A DNA stretch of 64,000 nucleotides from Caldilineae bacterium (GTDB lineage Bacteria; Chloroflexota; Anaerolineae; JAAEKA01), in NCBI GenBank assembly GCA_020634555.1, contig JACKBK010000004.1:89720-153719 (forward strand). Direction: 5' to 3'. How positions within the stretch are numbered: position 1 is the first letter of the stretch; each line of letters starts with the position of its first letter. Shown one piece after another: positions 50,713-59,886 of this stretch. The position numbers and the translations under genes were made by a program. The notes beneath the pieces were generated by a model, which saw only the letters and a list, made by a program, of their open reading frames with translations, had not been told where the DNA came from and did no database searches.

Positions 50713-51417
50713 ATGAGAAACAGGTTTGACCCGTATGCCGCTGACTACTCAACCTTGAATCTTGCGACGTGTGGTGTTCTCGCATTGATCGGATGGGGTC
50801 TGTTGAGCTATCTCGGCTATGTGGTGCCCGGCTGGGTTTGGTGGGGTAGCTTAGTGTTGTCCCTGATAGGTGTGGTCATGCATTTCTTGACGCGTCGCGT
50901 ATTGTTCATACGGATGTATCAGACATTTAGCCTCGCTATCTTGTCGCTTGCGTTTGGCATAGTTGTCTGGGCGGTACTGAACACTGGCCAATCCGTTGAA
51001 CAGTCAGTGTTGCTGGGGATTGCCGTCGGATTGACCCTTGTGATCGTCGCAAATATCGCTAACAGTAATAATCGAACTCGGTATTCTCGTACTCGGAAGA
51101 ACCCGGTTGGATGGGTAGGTAGTCTGGACACCAGGACAGCGAGGATTTACCGAGAGGACAGCAAAGCTGCAACTGAGGCGGCTGAAGCCACAGCCGAGTC
51201 AGTTAGCAGAGTGCGACGGTATGGACCGGTAATTGCCGGACTGTCGTATGTGTTTGTCAGAACCCTCAGCGCCGACAGTGCCGTACTCGTGATTGGGCTG
51301 CTGGCGTTCGGAATTGCCTATGTTACTGCTTTTGGCACAGGTGGAGTCTGGTACCTTCTTCGACAGGCAGCCACCTGGGAACGTGAACACGATAAGCGCA
51401 TCTACGTGCAGCGATAA
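50713..51417 (+). CDS. Integral membrane protein of unknown function
   Basis: This 234-residue protein has about six predicted membrane segments (LATCGVLALIGWGLLSYLGY, WWGSLVLSLIGVVMHFL, FSLAILSLAFGIVVWAVL, SVLLGIAVGLTLVIVANI, YGPVIAGLSYVFV, AVLVIGLLAFGIAYVTAFG) and a charged cytoplasmic middle (TRKNPVGWVGSLDTRTARIY). No family is recognised. It is in an AT-richer patch than its neighbours and stands alone. The ATG at 50713 is preferred to an alternative codon 15 bp earlier. Confidence 0.65.
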   Translation: MRNRFDPYAADYSTLNLATCGVLALIGWGLLSYLGYVVPGWVWWGSLVLSLIGVVMHFLTRRVLFIRMYQTFSLAILSLAFGIVVWAVLNTGQSVEQSVLLGIAVGLTLVIVANIANSNNRTRYSRTRKNPVGWVGSLDTRTARIYREDSKAATEAAEATAESVSRVRRYGPVIAGLSYVFVRTLSADSAVLVIGLLAFGIAYVTAFGTGGVWYLLRQAATWEREHDKRIYVQR

Positions 51418-51548
51418 GACTTCGGTACCCGCTTTCTGATAATTGATTCAGGATCATTGGGAACTTCGGTCGGATAGCTTTTGGCGGCAGCAATCAGGGG
51501 TCTACGTGTAATTGCACGGCTTGATCGCTGTCAGAATGAGATGGCTTT

Positions 51549-51896
51549 ATGGTCAACGAACTGTTAACCTTCTTGCTTGTCGTGCTTTTCATCGCACTTG
51601 GTGTCAGCATGGCTATTTGGCCGCAGAAGTTCGTGGTGTTAGTGGCCAAGCAAACGAAACGGTACAAAGAGATATTTGGATTAACCGATGAGGAGCTGGA
51701 GAAACTCGGTTGGTCGGGAATGCGACAACGACTATTGGGAGGTAGCGTCTCTCGTTTTGCTGAAGAAGGCGAGCAACAACCAGAGAGGTTCAAAGCAACT
51801 GTCAATCACGTCCGGGTATGGGGAATAATCATCATGATTATGCTTGGAGGATTGTGTTTGTTGGGCATAACCTTGACGCTACTCGGCGTCGGATAG
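51549..51896 (+). CDS. Small membrane protein of unknown function (115 residues)
   Basis: This protein has an N-terminal membrane helix (LLTFLLVVLFIALGVSMAIW), a basic, charged middle (KQTKRYKEIFGLTDEELEKL) and a C-terminal helix (VWGIIIMIMLGGLCLLGITL). The hairpin-like layout fits a small two-helix protein. Base composition is AT-richer than the pst region. No family is recognised. The 264 bases after it, to the radical SAM gene, hold no clear gene. Confidence 0.6.
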   Translation: MVNELLTFLLVVLFIALGVSMAIWPQKFVVLVAKQTKRYKEIFGLTDEELEKLGWSGMRQRLLGGSVSRFAEEGEQQPERFKATVNHVRVWGIIIMIMLGGLCLLGITLTLLGVG

Positions 51897-52160
51897 AGGA
51901 GCCGATCATCGCGTTGTTCGCAAATGTCGGTTTGATGGGTGTTCCTTCGGCGTTTGCTTAAGGTTTGGATTGCTGCCCCGCCGGAGGAGTATCACAACAG
52001 CTCGGTTGCGATGAGATATGAACGGCGGGCGTCCTCAGCCAGCTGATCTGGCACTGCCGAACCGTTCTTACGACACCATATCCCGCGCTCAGAAGTTGGA
52101 AGCGCCCAAGAGGCCCGCATCTGAGGATGCTCACTCCGCGGGACTAAATGTCAACACAGC

Positions 52161-53216
52161 CTAGTAAAGATATGGACATCCGGTACAGCTTGGATGCCCG
52201 TCTGATTCGCTAAGAATCCCTTTCCTCACCATATTCCACTCGTTTCCCTGCCAGACTTCCGCGAGGTTCTCCTCAAGGCGTATATTGCCCCAGGCTGGTT
52301 CACGATAGTTCTTGATGTTGCAACATGGCGCCACATACCCTTCGGCATTGACGAAAATTCCAGTCCACAACCATCTACAGCGCCCTTCCACCAGGTAGCC
52401 CAGGATACCGAATTCCTTGGAAAGGGCTCTCAGCCGCTTACGGATATCACTGGCGGTTGCTCTTCGGTTCACAACGAGTTGCTTTCGTAAGTCACCGTCA
52501 TAGTTGTCAAGGTGACTCTTTTTATCAGTGAGGAAAACGAACTGAATCCGTTCGATGATGCCACTTCCCTTGGCGAACTGAAAAATCTCATGTACCTTGT
52601 CGATTGTGTCCTCGGTAATCAAAGTCCAAATCCCGACGACAAAGTCTGTACCGTAACTTTCCCGCTTCTCCTTTAGCATCTGTAGGTTTTGCTCCAGCAA
52701 GGCAAGATCTCCCCCAACGCGATACCAACTGTATTGGTCCGGGTCAATCGACTCCATGGAGATGTTAATGGCGCTGAAGTCCGATTGAGCAAGTTTATCT
52801 ATTATTAGCTCTGGAAGATTTAGATTCGTCACTGTAAAGGTGTAGATCTTCCGGCGACGAGCCTCGGACGCCATTCGAAACAGATCTTTGTTGAGCGTCG
52901 GTTCTCCCAACCCCTGAAGATTGAGCATTAGTAGAGTTGGAAGTCCGTTCAGGGCCTGAAGAAAGTCATCATAGGAAAGCGTGTGCCGAACTGTGAGTGT
53001 AGGATTGAGACAGAACCGGCAACTGAGATTGCAGGCCGTTGTTGGTTCGATCTGGGCGTAAAATGGTTTGCTGGAAACTTTCTCCTTCGATTGTGAAAGG
53101 ATACAGCGAAACGCATTGCCTAACCGCCACAAATCATGGCGATTTGGTGGCCATAGAGCGCTCAAGATCATCAACAAATACTTTAGTCTTGTGCGTAGAT
53201 CGATTGCCCCTTCCAT
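52161..53216 (-). CDS. Radical SAM protein with SPASM-type C-terminus
   Basis: This 351-residue protein has the radical SAM cluster motif CNLSCRFC (Cys-x3-Cys-x2-Cys) near residue 62 and glycine-rich LNLQGLGEPTLN for SAM binding. Its cysteine-rich C-terminus (GRCRWLWTGIFVNAEGYVAPCC and CTGCPYL) fits a SPASM domain holding further iron-sulfur clusters. Such enzymes modify peptides or sugars by radical chemistry. A strong sigma-70 promoter lies about 210 bp upstream. The gene is AT-rich compared with its surroundings and has no biosynthetic neighbours, so transfer is likely and the substrate is unknown. Confidence 0.85.
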   Translation of the reverse strand: MEGAIDLRTRLKYLLMILSALWPPNRHDLWRLGNAFRCILSQSKEKVSSKPFYAQIEPTTACNLSCRFCLNPTLTVRHTLSYDDFLQALNGLPTLLMLNLQGLGEPTLNKDLFRMASEARRRKIYTFTVTNLNLPELIIDKLAQSDFSAINISMESIDPDQYSWYRVGGDLALLEQNLQMLKEKRESYGTDFVVGIWTLITEDTIDKVHEIFQFAKGSGIIERIQFVFLTDKKSHLDNYDGDLRKQLVVNRRATASDIRKRLRALSKEFGILGYLVEGRCRWLWTGIFVNAEGYVAPCCNIKNYREPAWGNIRLEENLAEVWQGNEWNMVRKGILSESDGHPSCTGCPYLY

Positions 53217-53540
53217 TTCTTACCTCCCATAAGTCTTGCGGGTTGATAGGACCTTATGTTCGCGCTTTTGAGAAGCCAAAGCCGTACCCTCACATATGCC
53301 ACCAGCAACATTTGAAGTGACTATGTGGCAACTCCCATCCCATAAACTCAATCACTCACAGTTTTTCGATTAACCAGAGTTGTTCTTGAGATAGATGGAC
53401 GACACTATTCTATTTGGTGGACGTTCCTATCCTACCACATACCCCCGTACTTGTCAACAACTATTAATGTTCAAATAAAGAACAGATATTTCCGGTTATT
53501 CCGGCTAGTTGTTACATGAAGGTGAAACAGAATATGGTTC
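53217..53540 (-). promoter_or_regulatory. Promoter and leader of the radical SAM gene
   Basis: On the minus strand TTGACA (53457-53452), a 17-bp spacer and TAGGAT (53434-53429) form a near-consensus sigma-70 promoter. The leader of about 205 nt holds a possible 17-codon ORF (53290-53343) rich in Trp and Cys. The GGGAGG ribosome binding site just before 53216 decides the start of the enzyme. The bases beyond the promoter to 53540 are AT-rich and show nothing else. Confidence 0.7.
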
Positions 53541-54812
53541 TCAGGACAACAGATCGCGTGCCTGGAAATAGCGGGCCGCCAGCGGCAGGAACCAGGGTTG
53601 GCCGTCGTAGAAGAAACGGGTGGGATGGGGGATTTCGAGGAATGGGCTGCGGGTCTTAGCGCCGGAGAGCAGCAGGCCGATCTCCTGGCCCAGGTAACTG
53701 GCGATGGAGACGCCGTGGCCGTTGTAGCCTAGCGCATAGTGGACGCCGTCGATGCGTCCGATGTGGGGCAGCATGTCGAAGGTAAGTCCCAGCCGGCCGG
53801 ACCACGAGTGGGTGATGGGCACCTCGACAAGGTGCGGGAACGTATGCACCATCTGGCGGCGCAGCGCCTGGGCGCTCTTGATCAGATCGGCGTCGGGCGT
53901 CAGACTGTTGCGGCCACCCCATAACATGCGGCCGTCGGGCGTCAGACGGAAGTAGTTCAGGAACCACTTCGAGTCGTAGAACATCCGGCCGCGCGGGCTG
54001 GTTATGCGCTGCGCGTCTGGGTGCAGCGGGGCGGTGACGATGATGTAGCTGCCGGCGGGGATGACGCGCCGTTGAAGCTCAGGCAACAGCGGGCCGGTGT
54101 AGCCGTTGGTTGCCACGATCACCTCTTCGGCTTGCAGCGCGCCTCGACTTGTCATAACATGGAACCCGAAGGCAGCGCGCTGAATGGATTGAACCTCTGT
54201 CCGTTCCACCAGTGCAACGCCGGCGTGTTGGGCTGCCTGTGCCAGACCGGCTGCGAATTTCGCCGGCTGCAGACCACCTGAATAGTCGTCCACCACCGCG
54301 CCGTAATACTGATCGGTGCCGATCTCGCTGCGCAGCTCGCCGCGGGGCACGACCCGCAGCGGGTGGCCCAGCGTCTCACGGAACCAGACCGCATTGTCCT
54401 GCATCGCCTCGAAGTGCGACTCCTTGGAAGCCAGATGCACGTGGCCGTCGCGCCGCCAGTTGCAGTCGATGCTTTCTGCGGTCGCCAGATCCTCCACCAG
54501 ATCGACTGCGTCCAGCGATGCCTGCCAAAGCTCGCGTGCCAGCGGTGCGTCAAACTTGGCGAACAGCTTGCGTGCTGACAGCTTCAGCCCCGGCGATACC
54601 ATGCCGCCATTGCGCGAGCTGGCGCCCCAGCCGATAGTCTGCTGTTCCAGCACAGCGACCTGCGCACCGGCCCGCGCCAGCGTCAACGCAGCCACCAGCC
54701 CTGTGTAGCCGGAGCCGACGATCGCGACATCAACGCGCTCGGGCAGCGGGGCGGTGAGCGCCTGGCCCGCGGGTTGTTCCAGTTGATCGATCCAGAAGGG
54801 TGTGGTTATCAT
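53541..54812 (-). CDS. FAD-dependent amine/amino acid oxidoreductase (DAO family, PuuB-like)
   Basis: This 423-residue protein has the FAD dinucleotide-binding start VAIVGSGYTGLVAALTLARAG and the GWGASSRNGG segment seen in gamma-glutamylputrescine oxidase (PuuB) and related enzymes. The C-terminal WSGRLGLTFDMLPHIGR and GYNGHGVSIASYLGQ complete the FAD site. Such enzymes oxidise an amine or amino acid to an imine, which hydrolyses to aldehyde and ammonia. It is the 3'-most gene of the minus-strand catabolic operon. Glycine or sarcosine oxidation are alternatives. Confidence 0.82.
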   Translation of the reverse strand: MITTPFWIDQLEQPAGQALTAPLPERVDVAIVGSGYTGLVAALTLARAGAQVAVLEQQTIGWGASSRNGGMVSPGLKLSARKLFAKFDAPLARELWQASLDAVDLVEDLATAESIDCNWRRDGHVHLASKESHFEAMQDNAVWFRETLGHPLRVVPRGELRSEIGTDQYYGAVVDDYSGGLQPAKFAAGLAQAAQHAGVALVERTEVQSIQRAAFGFHVMTSRGALQAEEVIVATNGYTGPLLPELQRRVIPAGSYIIVTAPLHPDAQRITSPRGRMFYDSKWFLNYFRLTPDGRMLWGGRNSLTPDADLIKSAQALRRQMVHTFPHLVEVPITHSWSGRLGLTFDMLPHIGRIDGVHYALGYNGHGVSIASYLGQEIGLLLSGAKTRSPFLEIPHPTRFFYDGQPWFLPLAARYFQARDLLS

Positions 54813-54832
54813 AGCAATTGGTTAAGCCCGTC

Positions 54833-54954
54833 TTGCCCTCTTACTCCTACTCCTACTCATACTCCTGCTCATACTCCTACTCATACTCCTACTCGAATTC
54901 CGAAAACCGAAGGAAGAGTATGAGTAAGAGGATGAGGACGAGTAGGAGTAGGAG
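54833..54954 (-). repeat. TACTCC/GGAGTA hairpin repeat, copy 1
   Basis: The left arm (54833-54896) is made of imperfect TACTCC hexamers (variants TACTCA and TGCTCA) and the right arm (54913-54954) of their complements (GGAGTA, GAGTATGAG). The arms pair across a short centre with GAATTC. The right arm ends exactly at the stop codon of the saccharopine-dehydrogenase-like gene, and the element ends 21 bp before the next start. Related elements lie at 58358 and 59887. Confidence 0.85.
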
Positions 54955-56124
54955 TTAAAGCATATGCGTCAGCGAGATCTGGGTCGGTATGCCCGCTTCC
55001 GTCAATTCAGCGAAAAACGGCTCCGGCTCGATGACAGCTTCCGGCGGGTAGACGCCGGCGGGGATGCGGCCCTCGGCCAGCCAGATCGCAGCGATGGCCG
55101 GCGCGATGCCGGTGGGCAGCGACCCCTTGACCGTCAGCGTGCCGACCCGCCACGTCATAGGCTGGCCGTCCTTGACGCCGCTGATCTCGGTGACGATCTC
55201 CTTGGTCCAGTCGGGCGGTTGGTTGGCGGGCGGCGCGAGGAACTCGCCGATCGGTGGCACCTTGCCGCCGAGCAGCGCCATCAGCACGTCCCTCGGCGCC
55301 ACTTGCTGGCCGCGCACGTCCAGCGGCTCGCGGCTGTTCAGGCCAAACTCGGCCAGCACGCGCACCTTGTCCACCAGCGCCGGGTCCATGCCCCAGTGGT
55401 TGATCTTGAAGAAACACTCGCGCAGTCCCTTGTCGCCGTAGGTGATGGGCAGCGTGGCCGGCTCGGAGTGCAGCGACAGGTGCATCGGCAGCACGCCCAG
55501 CGGCGCGGCAAAGGCAACCTCCTCGAACTCGCTCATCGGCTGGCAGGTGACGAACTGGCCGTCGCGGAAGATCACCGGTTCCAGCGTCAGCTCGTCCAGG
55601 ATCGTTGCCACGGCGTAGGTGAAGGTCGCCGCGCCGGGCGGCGGCGGCTTGATGCCGTCGTAGATGCGGATGCTGTCGATCGTATCCAGCCGGTCGGCGC
55701 CGAAGCGGGCCTGCACGTTGGGGATGCCGGGCGCGGATCCCATGCCCAGCACCGCCGAGATGCCGGCCGCAGCGAAGTCGTCGTGCAGCTCAAGTTGGCG
55801 GCGGGTGGTATGGAACAGACCGCCCAGATCGACATAGCTCGTCCCGGCGTTCAGGCAGGCAGCCATGACTGCCAGGTTGGTATAGTAGACGGTGGCGTTG
55901 AGGCAGGTCTGAGAGCCGCGCAGCGCCGCCGCCAGGTCAACGGCGTCGGCCAGATCGGTGCGCCGGATCGACAGCTTGGGGCTGGCGAGGATGTCAGCGA
56001 CCTCCTTGGCTTGCCCGATGTTCAGGTCGGCGATGACGACCTCGTCGACGCGCGGGTCGTTGACCAGATGCTGCACCGCGATGCAGCCCATCTTGCCCGC
56101 CCCGCCAAGTACGGTGATACGCAT
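54955..56124 (-). CDS. Saccharopine dehydrogenase-family protein
   Basis: This 389-residue protein has an N-terminal NAD(P)-binding Rossmann fold (ITVLGGAGKMGCIAVQHL, VVIADLNIGQAKEVADIL) and the Sacchrp_dh C-terminal fold (VLGMGSAPGIPNVQARFG, GTLTVKGSLPTGIAPAIA). The family includes saccharopine dehydrogenase, carboxynorspermidine synthase and homospermidine synthase. Since the operon also encodes a polyamine-type transporter, either a lysine or a polyamine role is possible. The ATG at 56124 gives the Rossmann start and has ACGGAG upstream; a longer frame from 56247 adds an unlikely basic stretch. Confidence 0.83.
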   Translation of the reverse strand: MRITVLGGAGKMGCIAVQHLVNDPRVDEVVIADLNIGQAKEVADILASPKLSIRRTDLADAVDLAAALRGSQTCLNATVYYTNLAVMAACLNAGTSYVDLGGLFHTTRRQLELHDDFAAAGISAVLGMGSAPGIPNVQARFGADRLDTIDSIRIYDGIKPPPPGAATFTYAVATILDELTLEPVIFRDGQFVTCQPMSEFEEVAFAAPLGVLPMHLSLHSEPATLPITYGDKGLRECFFKINHWGMDPALVDKVRVLAEFGLNSREPLDVRGQQVAPRDVLMALLGGKVPPIGEFLAPPANQPPDWTKEIVTEISGVKDGQPMTWRVGTLTVKGSLPTGIAPAIAAIWLAEGRIPAGVYPPEAVIEPEPFFAELTEAGIPTQISLTHML

Positions 56125-56456
56125 TGGAGTAGCTCCGTGTTGCCGTGTAACGATCACTTCCGAGGCCCTTATGAACCTTAAGAATTTAAGTCGGTAATTG
56201 GCTCGACACGCCCGCCGGGATGCTGCGCAAAACCTCCCGGCTACCAAGTGGAAGCCCTTTCAGGGCTGCGAGGCCCAGGCCCGCAGGGCCTTTCACCTTG
56301 TAGCCCGATCCGTTTACGGTCGGGCGGGCTTCGCCAGCCTATTACCGGACTATTTTCTTAACTTTCATTGGGGCCATCTATCGATGCAAGGCGTGAAACG
56401 TGACAGCGTGACATGACGACATCACGTTTCACGTCTTCACGTTTCACGCCCGCCAA
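56125..56456. repeat. Intergenic region with REP-like palindromes and a CGTGAAA hairpin
   Basis: This 332-bp gap holds no gene. From about 56210 to 56335 it has stacked small palindromes (AGCCCTTTCAGGGCT, AGGCCCGCAGGGCCT, CCCGATCCGTTTACGGTCGGG), which look like a REP-type element. From 56391 to 56449 it has the CGTGAAA-family hairpin: GCGTGAAACGTGA at 56391-56403 pairs with TCACGTTTCACGC at 56437-56449, and TCACGTTTCACG also occurs at 56422 as a direct repeat. The hairpin ends 7 bp before the stop of the aldehyde oxidoreductase gene. Confidence 0.75.
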
Positions 56457-58337
56457 CTAGACTTCGATCCAGTCCAACCCCAGGCTGTCCAGGGTTTCGC
56501 ACGTCGGGTAGCCGGTCTCGCCATCCCAGCCGGCCATGGCGTAGTACTGGTCGCGGGCGGTCTCCATCTCCTCGCGGCTGAGCGCCATGCCGTCGGTCCG
56601 GCCGCCGGCCAGCGCCTTGAACATCTTCTTGGGCAGCGTGTCCTGCGCTTTGCCGAACCCCTCGCGGGCGTTGAAGGCGCGCATCATGTTCAGCCGCCGC
56701 TGTCCGACCCGCATCAGCTCGTCCACGGTCATGTCCCAGCCTGTGATCAGGCGGATCGCCTCGGCCATCTGTGCCGTGTCGTAGAGCTGCCAGGCCGGTC
56801 CGAAGACGAACTGGCAAACGTTGAAGGTGTCCATCGCGCTGTAGACGTACTGCGAGCGCAGGGCGAACTCTACTTTCGCTTCGTTCATCTCCTTGGACCG
56901 CTGCGGATTGGTCAGGCCGATCTGCGCCATGCGGTCGGGATAGGCGCGGTAGCCGGGGTCGTGCTCGCTGGACTGGTGGTCCGCGCCGAAGGGGTTGACG
57001 GCGTAGATCAGCCCCAGCGAGCGCTTGACGTGCGGCATGTGGGCGGGCATTTCCAGCTTCTTGACCGCGACCACCAACTCCTCGGTGCCGCGGCCGATGC
57101 GTTGCGCGGCAGCCTCAGAGCCGTCAGCCAGCAGGTCACCGAACCCCTCGCGGCGGGCGATCAGTTCCACCATCTGCACCATCGCGGCCGCGTTGCCAAA
57201 GCGCAGGTCGATGCCGCCGGTGTCCTCGGTTGTGATCAGCCCCTGCTTGAAGCAGTCCATGGCCCAGGCGATGGTCGCGCCGCAGGAGATGGTGTCGATG
57301 CCGTACTGGCCGCAGAGCTGGTTGGCGTGGGCGATAGCCGCCAGATCGTCGATGCCGCAGTAAGAGCCGAAGGTTGACAGGGTTTCGTACTCCGGCCCGC
57401 CGAAGCGCGGATCGGCGGTGAACGGACCTTCGGTGACCTGCACCACCCGCTTGCAGCGCACGGTGCAGGCGTAGCAGGTGTCGCGCTCCAGCAGGATCGT
57501 CTCCTGCATCCGGTGGCCGCTGATGGCCTCGTGACCCTCGTACGCGCCGCTGGCCCAGTTGCGCGTTGGCAGCCCGCCGACCGCGTTTTGGCTGAGCACA
57601 ATTTCGGCCGTGCCAAGAACGCCGGTGCCATAGGCGTCCGATTCGGGGAACTCCTTGGCGCCCCACTTGGCCAGCGCGTTGAGGCCCTTCGAGTCGAAGA
57701 CCTTGGGCCGGTTCTTGCCGCGCACCGCGACCGCTTTCAGGTTCTTGCTGGCCATGACAGCGCCCATGCCGGTGCGGCCGTTGGCCCGGTTGACCATGCT
57801 GATCAGCGCGGCGTAGCGGACGCCGTTCTCACCGGCGATACCGGCTTGTAGCACCTCAATCTTGGGGTCGCCCAGCTCTTCCTTGAGGATATCCTCGACG
57901 GCGTCGGTGGTCTTGCCCCAGAGATGCCCGGCTGGCAGCAGCTCAGCCTGCCCATCTTTGATCCACAAGTAGACTGGATGCGGCGCGCGGCCGTGTAGCA
58001 CAATCGCGTCGAAGCCGGCGAACTTCAACTCGGCAGGGAAGAAGCCACCGCCTTGCGAGTCGCCCACCGCGCCGGTCAGCGGCGACTTGGCCACCGCGGT
58101 CATGCGGCTCTGGCCGGAGATCGGCGCGCCGGTCAGTACGCTCAGCGCCAGGGTCAGTGTGTTCTCAGGACCCAGCGGATCGGCGTTGGCAGGCGTGTCG
58201 CGCAGCAGGTAATACATGCCCAGCGCGCTGCCGCCGACGTAGGTGCGGTAGAATGCCTCGTCAGGGGTCTCGACCTCGAGGCGCAGGTCGTCAAGGTAGG
58301 CGTGAAGTATCCGGCCATGGTAGCCGTAAAGGGTCAT
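56457..58337 (-). CDS. Aldehyde:ferredoxin oxidoreductase family protein (tungsten type)
   Basis: This 626-residue enzyme has the AOR N-terminal domain (YVGGSALGMYYLL, SGQSRMTAVAKSPLTGAVGD) with the pterin-binding segments and the four cysteines of its 4Fe-4S cluster in CYACTVRC and FNVC. AOR-family enzymes hold a bis-pterin tungsten cofactor and oxidise aldehydes to acids, passing electrons to ferredoxin. Length and motifs are full. In the operon, aldehydes from amine oxidation or transamination could be its substrates. It needs strict low-redox conditions, which suggests an anaerobic life style, though the aldehyde dehydrogenase next to it gives an NAD-linked route. Confidence 0.9.
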   Translation of the reverse strand: MTLYGYHGRILHAYLDDLRLEVETPDEAFYRTYVGGSALGMYYLLRDTPANADPLGPENTLTLALSVLTGAPISGQSRMTAVAKSPLTGAVGDSQGGGFFPAELKFAGFDAIVLHGRAPHPVYLWIKDGQAELLPAGHLWGKTTDAVEDILKEELGDPKIEVLQAGIAGENGVRYAALISMVNRANGRTGMGAVMASKNLKAVAVRGKNRPKVFDSKGLNALAKWGAKEFPESDAYGTGVLGTAEIVLSQNAVGGLPTRNWASGAYEGHEAISGHRMQETILLERDTCYACTVRCKRVVQVTEGPFTADPRFGGPEYETLSTFGSYCGIDDLAAIAHANQLCGQYGIDTISCGATIAWAMDCFKQGLITTEDTGGIDLRFGNAAAMVQMVELIARREGFGDLLADGSEAAAQRIGRGTEELVVAVKKLEMPAHMPHVKRSLGLIYAVNPFGADHQSSEHDPGYRAYPDRMAQIGLTNPQRSKEMNEAKVEFALRSQYVYSAMDTFNVCQFVFGPAWQLYDTAQMAEAIRLITGWDMTVDELMRVGQRRLNMMRAFNAREGFGKAQDTLPKKMFKALAGGRTDGMALSREEMETARDQYYAMAGWDGETGYPTCETLDSLGLDWIEV

Positions 58338-58357
58338 AAAGTGTCCTTTCTACAAAT

Positions 58358-58477
58358 CTCCTCTTCCTACTCCTACTCTTACTCCTACTCATCCTCATCC
58401 TCTTACTCCTCCTCGCCTCCGGGTTTGGAGCAGAAGAGTACGAGTAGGAGGATGAGGAGGAGTAGGAGCGGGAAGAG
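58358..58477 (-). repeat. TACTCC/GGAGTA hairpin repeat, copy 2
   Basis: The left arm (58358-58421) is CTCCTCTTCCTACTCC and similar TACTCC-type hexamers; the right arm (58427-58477) holds GAGTAGGAGGATGAGG-type complements. It fills the gap between the aldehyde oxidoreductase start (58337) and the aminotransferase stop (58498). It is built of the same hexamers as copies 1 and 3, with different substitutions, so the three are not simple recent copies. Confidence 0.85.
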
Positions 58478-58497
58478 CCTCAGTCGCCTGGGATTGC

Positions 58498-59832
58498 TCA
58501 GTGCGCCTTGTGACCGGCGTTGCGGCGCTTGACGTCGATCACCACGTCGTTGAAGATGTTCAACGTTTCGTTGACGTCAGCCTCGGACAGGCTGTAGCAC
58601 AGGAACCAGGGCTCGCGGTTGTCCGCATCAGGCTGCACGCCGCGCACGCTCAGTTCCATGCCAATTTCCTCGGCCAGCGCCAGATCAGTGTTGAGGAAGC
58701 CGCGGAAGTCGCTGGCGTCGGTTGCGCCGAGGATGAACCCAAACATCGACGGAACGCCCAGAATCGCGTGCGGCAGGTCGAGTCGGGTCAGGATCTCGGC
58801 CATGCCGTCCATCAACGCCTGCCCGCGCTGGTTGATCGTAGCAATCACCGGCTCGTTTTCCAGTACTTCCAGGGTCGCGTTGGCGGCGGCGACCCCGATC
58901 GCGTTGCCGACGTAGGTGCCGCCCAGTGCAAAGACGCCTGGTTCCGCCTGCATCATGATATCGCGTTTGCCGCCGATGGCCGCGATGGGAAACCCGTTGC
59001 CCAGCGCCTTGGCGTATGTTACCAGATCCGCCTGCATCTTGAAATATTCCTGGGCGCCGCCGTTGGCGATACGGAAGCCGGTCTTGACCTCGTCCATGAT
59101 CATGACGATGCCATACTTGGTGCACACGCCGCGGACCGCCTTGAGGAACTGGTCGTTGGGCATGATGCTGGCCACGTTGCCCATCATTGGCTCGAACAGG
59201 ATCGCGGCGATGTCCTCCCAGTGGGCGGCAATGGTTTCCTCCAGCCGTTCCACGTCGTTGAACGGCAGCGGAATGACATACTCGTCGATACGCCGCGGCA
59301 GGCCGGAGCTGACCGGCGCGGGCCGCGGGTGGCGCTGCGATCCCAGCATTTTGATGCTGTTGGACGACGCGGTGCTGTACAACGCGTAGTCGTACATGCC
59401 GTGGTAGTGGCCTTCGAACTTGATGTACTTCTCGCGGCCGGTGTAGGCGCGCGCCAGTCGCAGCGCGTGCATAGTTGCCTCGGTGCCGGTGTTGCTGAGC
59501 CGTACCATGTCCACGCCGGTCATGCGGCAGATGCGTTCGGCCAGCTCGACCTCGCCAGGAGTTGTCCAGGCAAAGACAGTGCCGTTGGCCGCGGCCTGCT
59601 GGACACGTTCCACCACTGCCGGGTAGCCGTGGCCCAGGATGATCGGCCCGAAGCCGAGGCGATAATCGATGTAGCGTTTGCCGTCGGCGTCCCAGATGTA
59701 GGCGCCTTCGCCGCGGGTGATGACGAGGGTGTCATCGGGTCCCCAGTAGCGGAAGTTGGAATTCACGCCGTAGGGAATGTGTTGTGTTGCGCGCTGGTAA
59801 AGCGCGCTGGTTTTCTCACCTTGCAGACTCAT
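58498..59832 (-). CDS. Class III aminotransferase (PLP-dependent)
   Basis: This 444-residue enzyme is of the class III aminotransferase family, which includes glutamate-1-semialdehyde aminomutase, ornithine/acetylornithine and putrescine aminotransferases. Landmarks are LSNTGTEATMHALRLARAYT, FEGHYHGMYDY, IMDEVKTGFR and the PLP lysine in TYAKALGNGFPI. ATG at 59832 has GGAGG 6 bp upstream and is preferred over a longer frame. It lies between an aldehyde dehydrogenase and AOR genes, so transamination of an amine to an aldehyde fits. The exact substrate cannot be assigned. Confidence 0.87.
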   Translation of the reverse strand: MSLQGEKTSALYQRATQHIPYGVNSNFRYWGPDDTLVITRGEGAYIWDADGKRYIDYRLGFGPIILGHGYPAVVERVQQAAANGTVFAWTTPGEVELAERICRMTGVDMVRLSNTGTEATMHALRLARAYTGREKYIKFEGHYHGMYDYALYSTASSNSIKMLGSQRHPRPAPVSSGLPRRIDEYVIPLPFNDVERLEETIAAHWEDIAAILFEPMMGNVASIMPNDQFLKAVRGVCTKYGIVMIMDEVKTGFRIANGGAQEYFKMQADLVTYAKALGNGFPIAAIGGKRDIMMQAEPGVFALGGTYVGNAIGVAAANATLEVLENEPVIATINQRGQALMDGMAEILTRLDLPHAILGVPSMFGFILGATDASDFRGFLNTDLALAEEIGMELSVRGVQPDADNREPWFLCYSLSEADVNETLNIFNDVVIDVKRRNAGHKAH

Positions 59833-59886
59833 AGGTCCTCCGTTGGATCGGATGTCGCGTTCCAATCAATGAACGCATTCTTTGCT

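Noticed and set aside
53290..53343. 17-codon leader frame as a firm RiPP precursor
   Set aside because: It has no clear ribosome binding site, leader peptide or maturation genes. It is reported only as a possibility.
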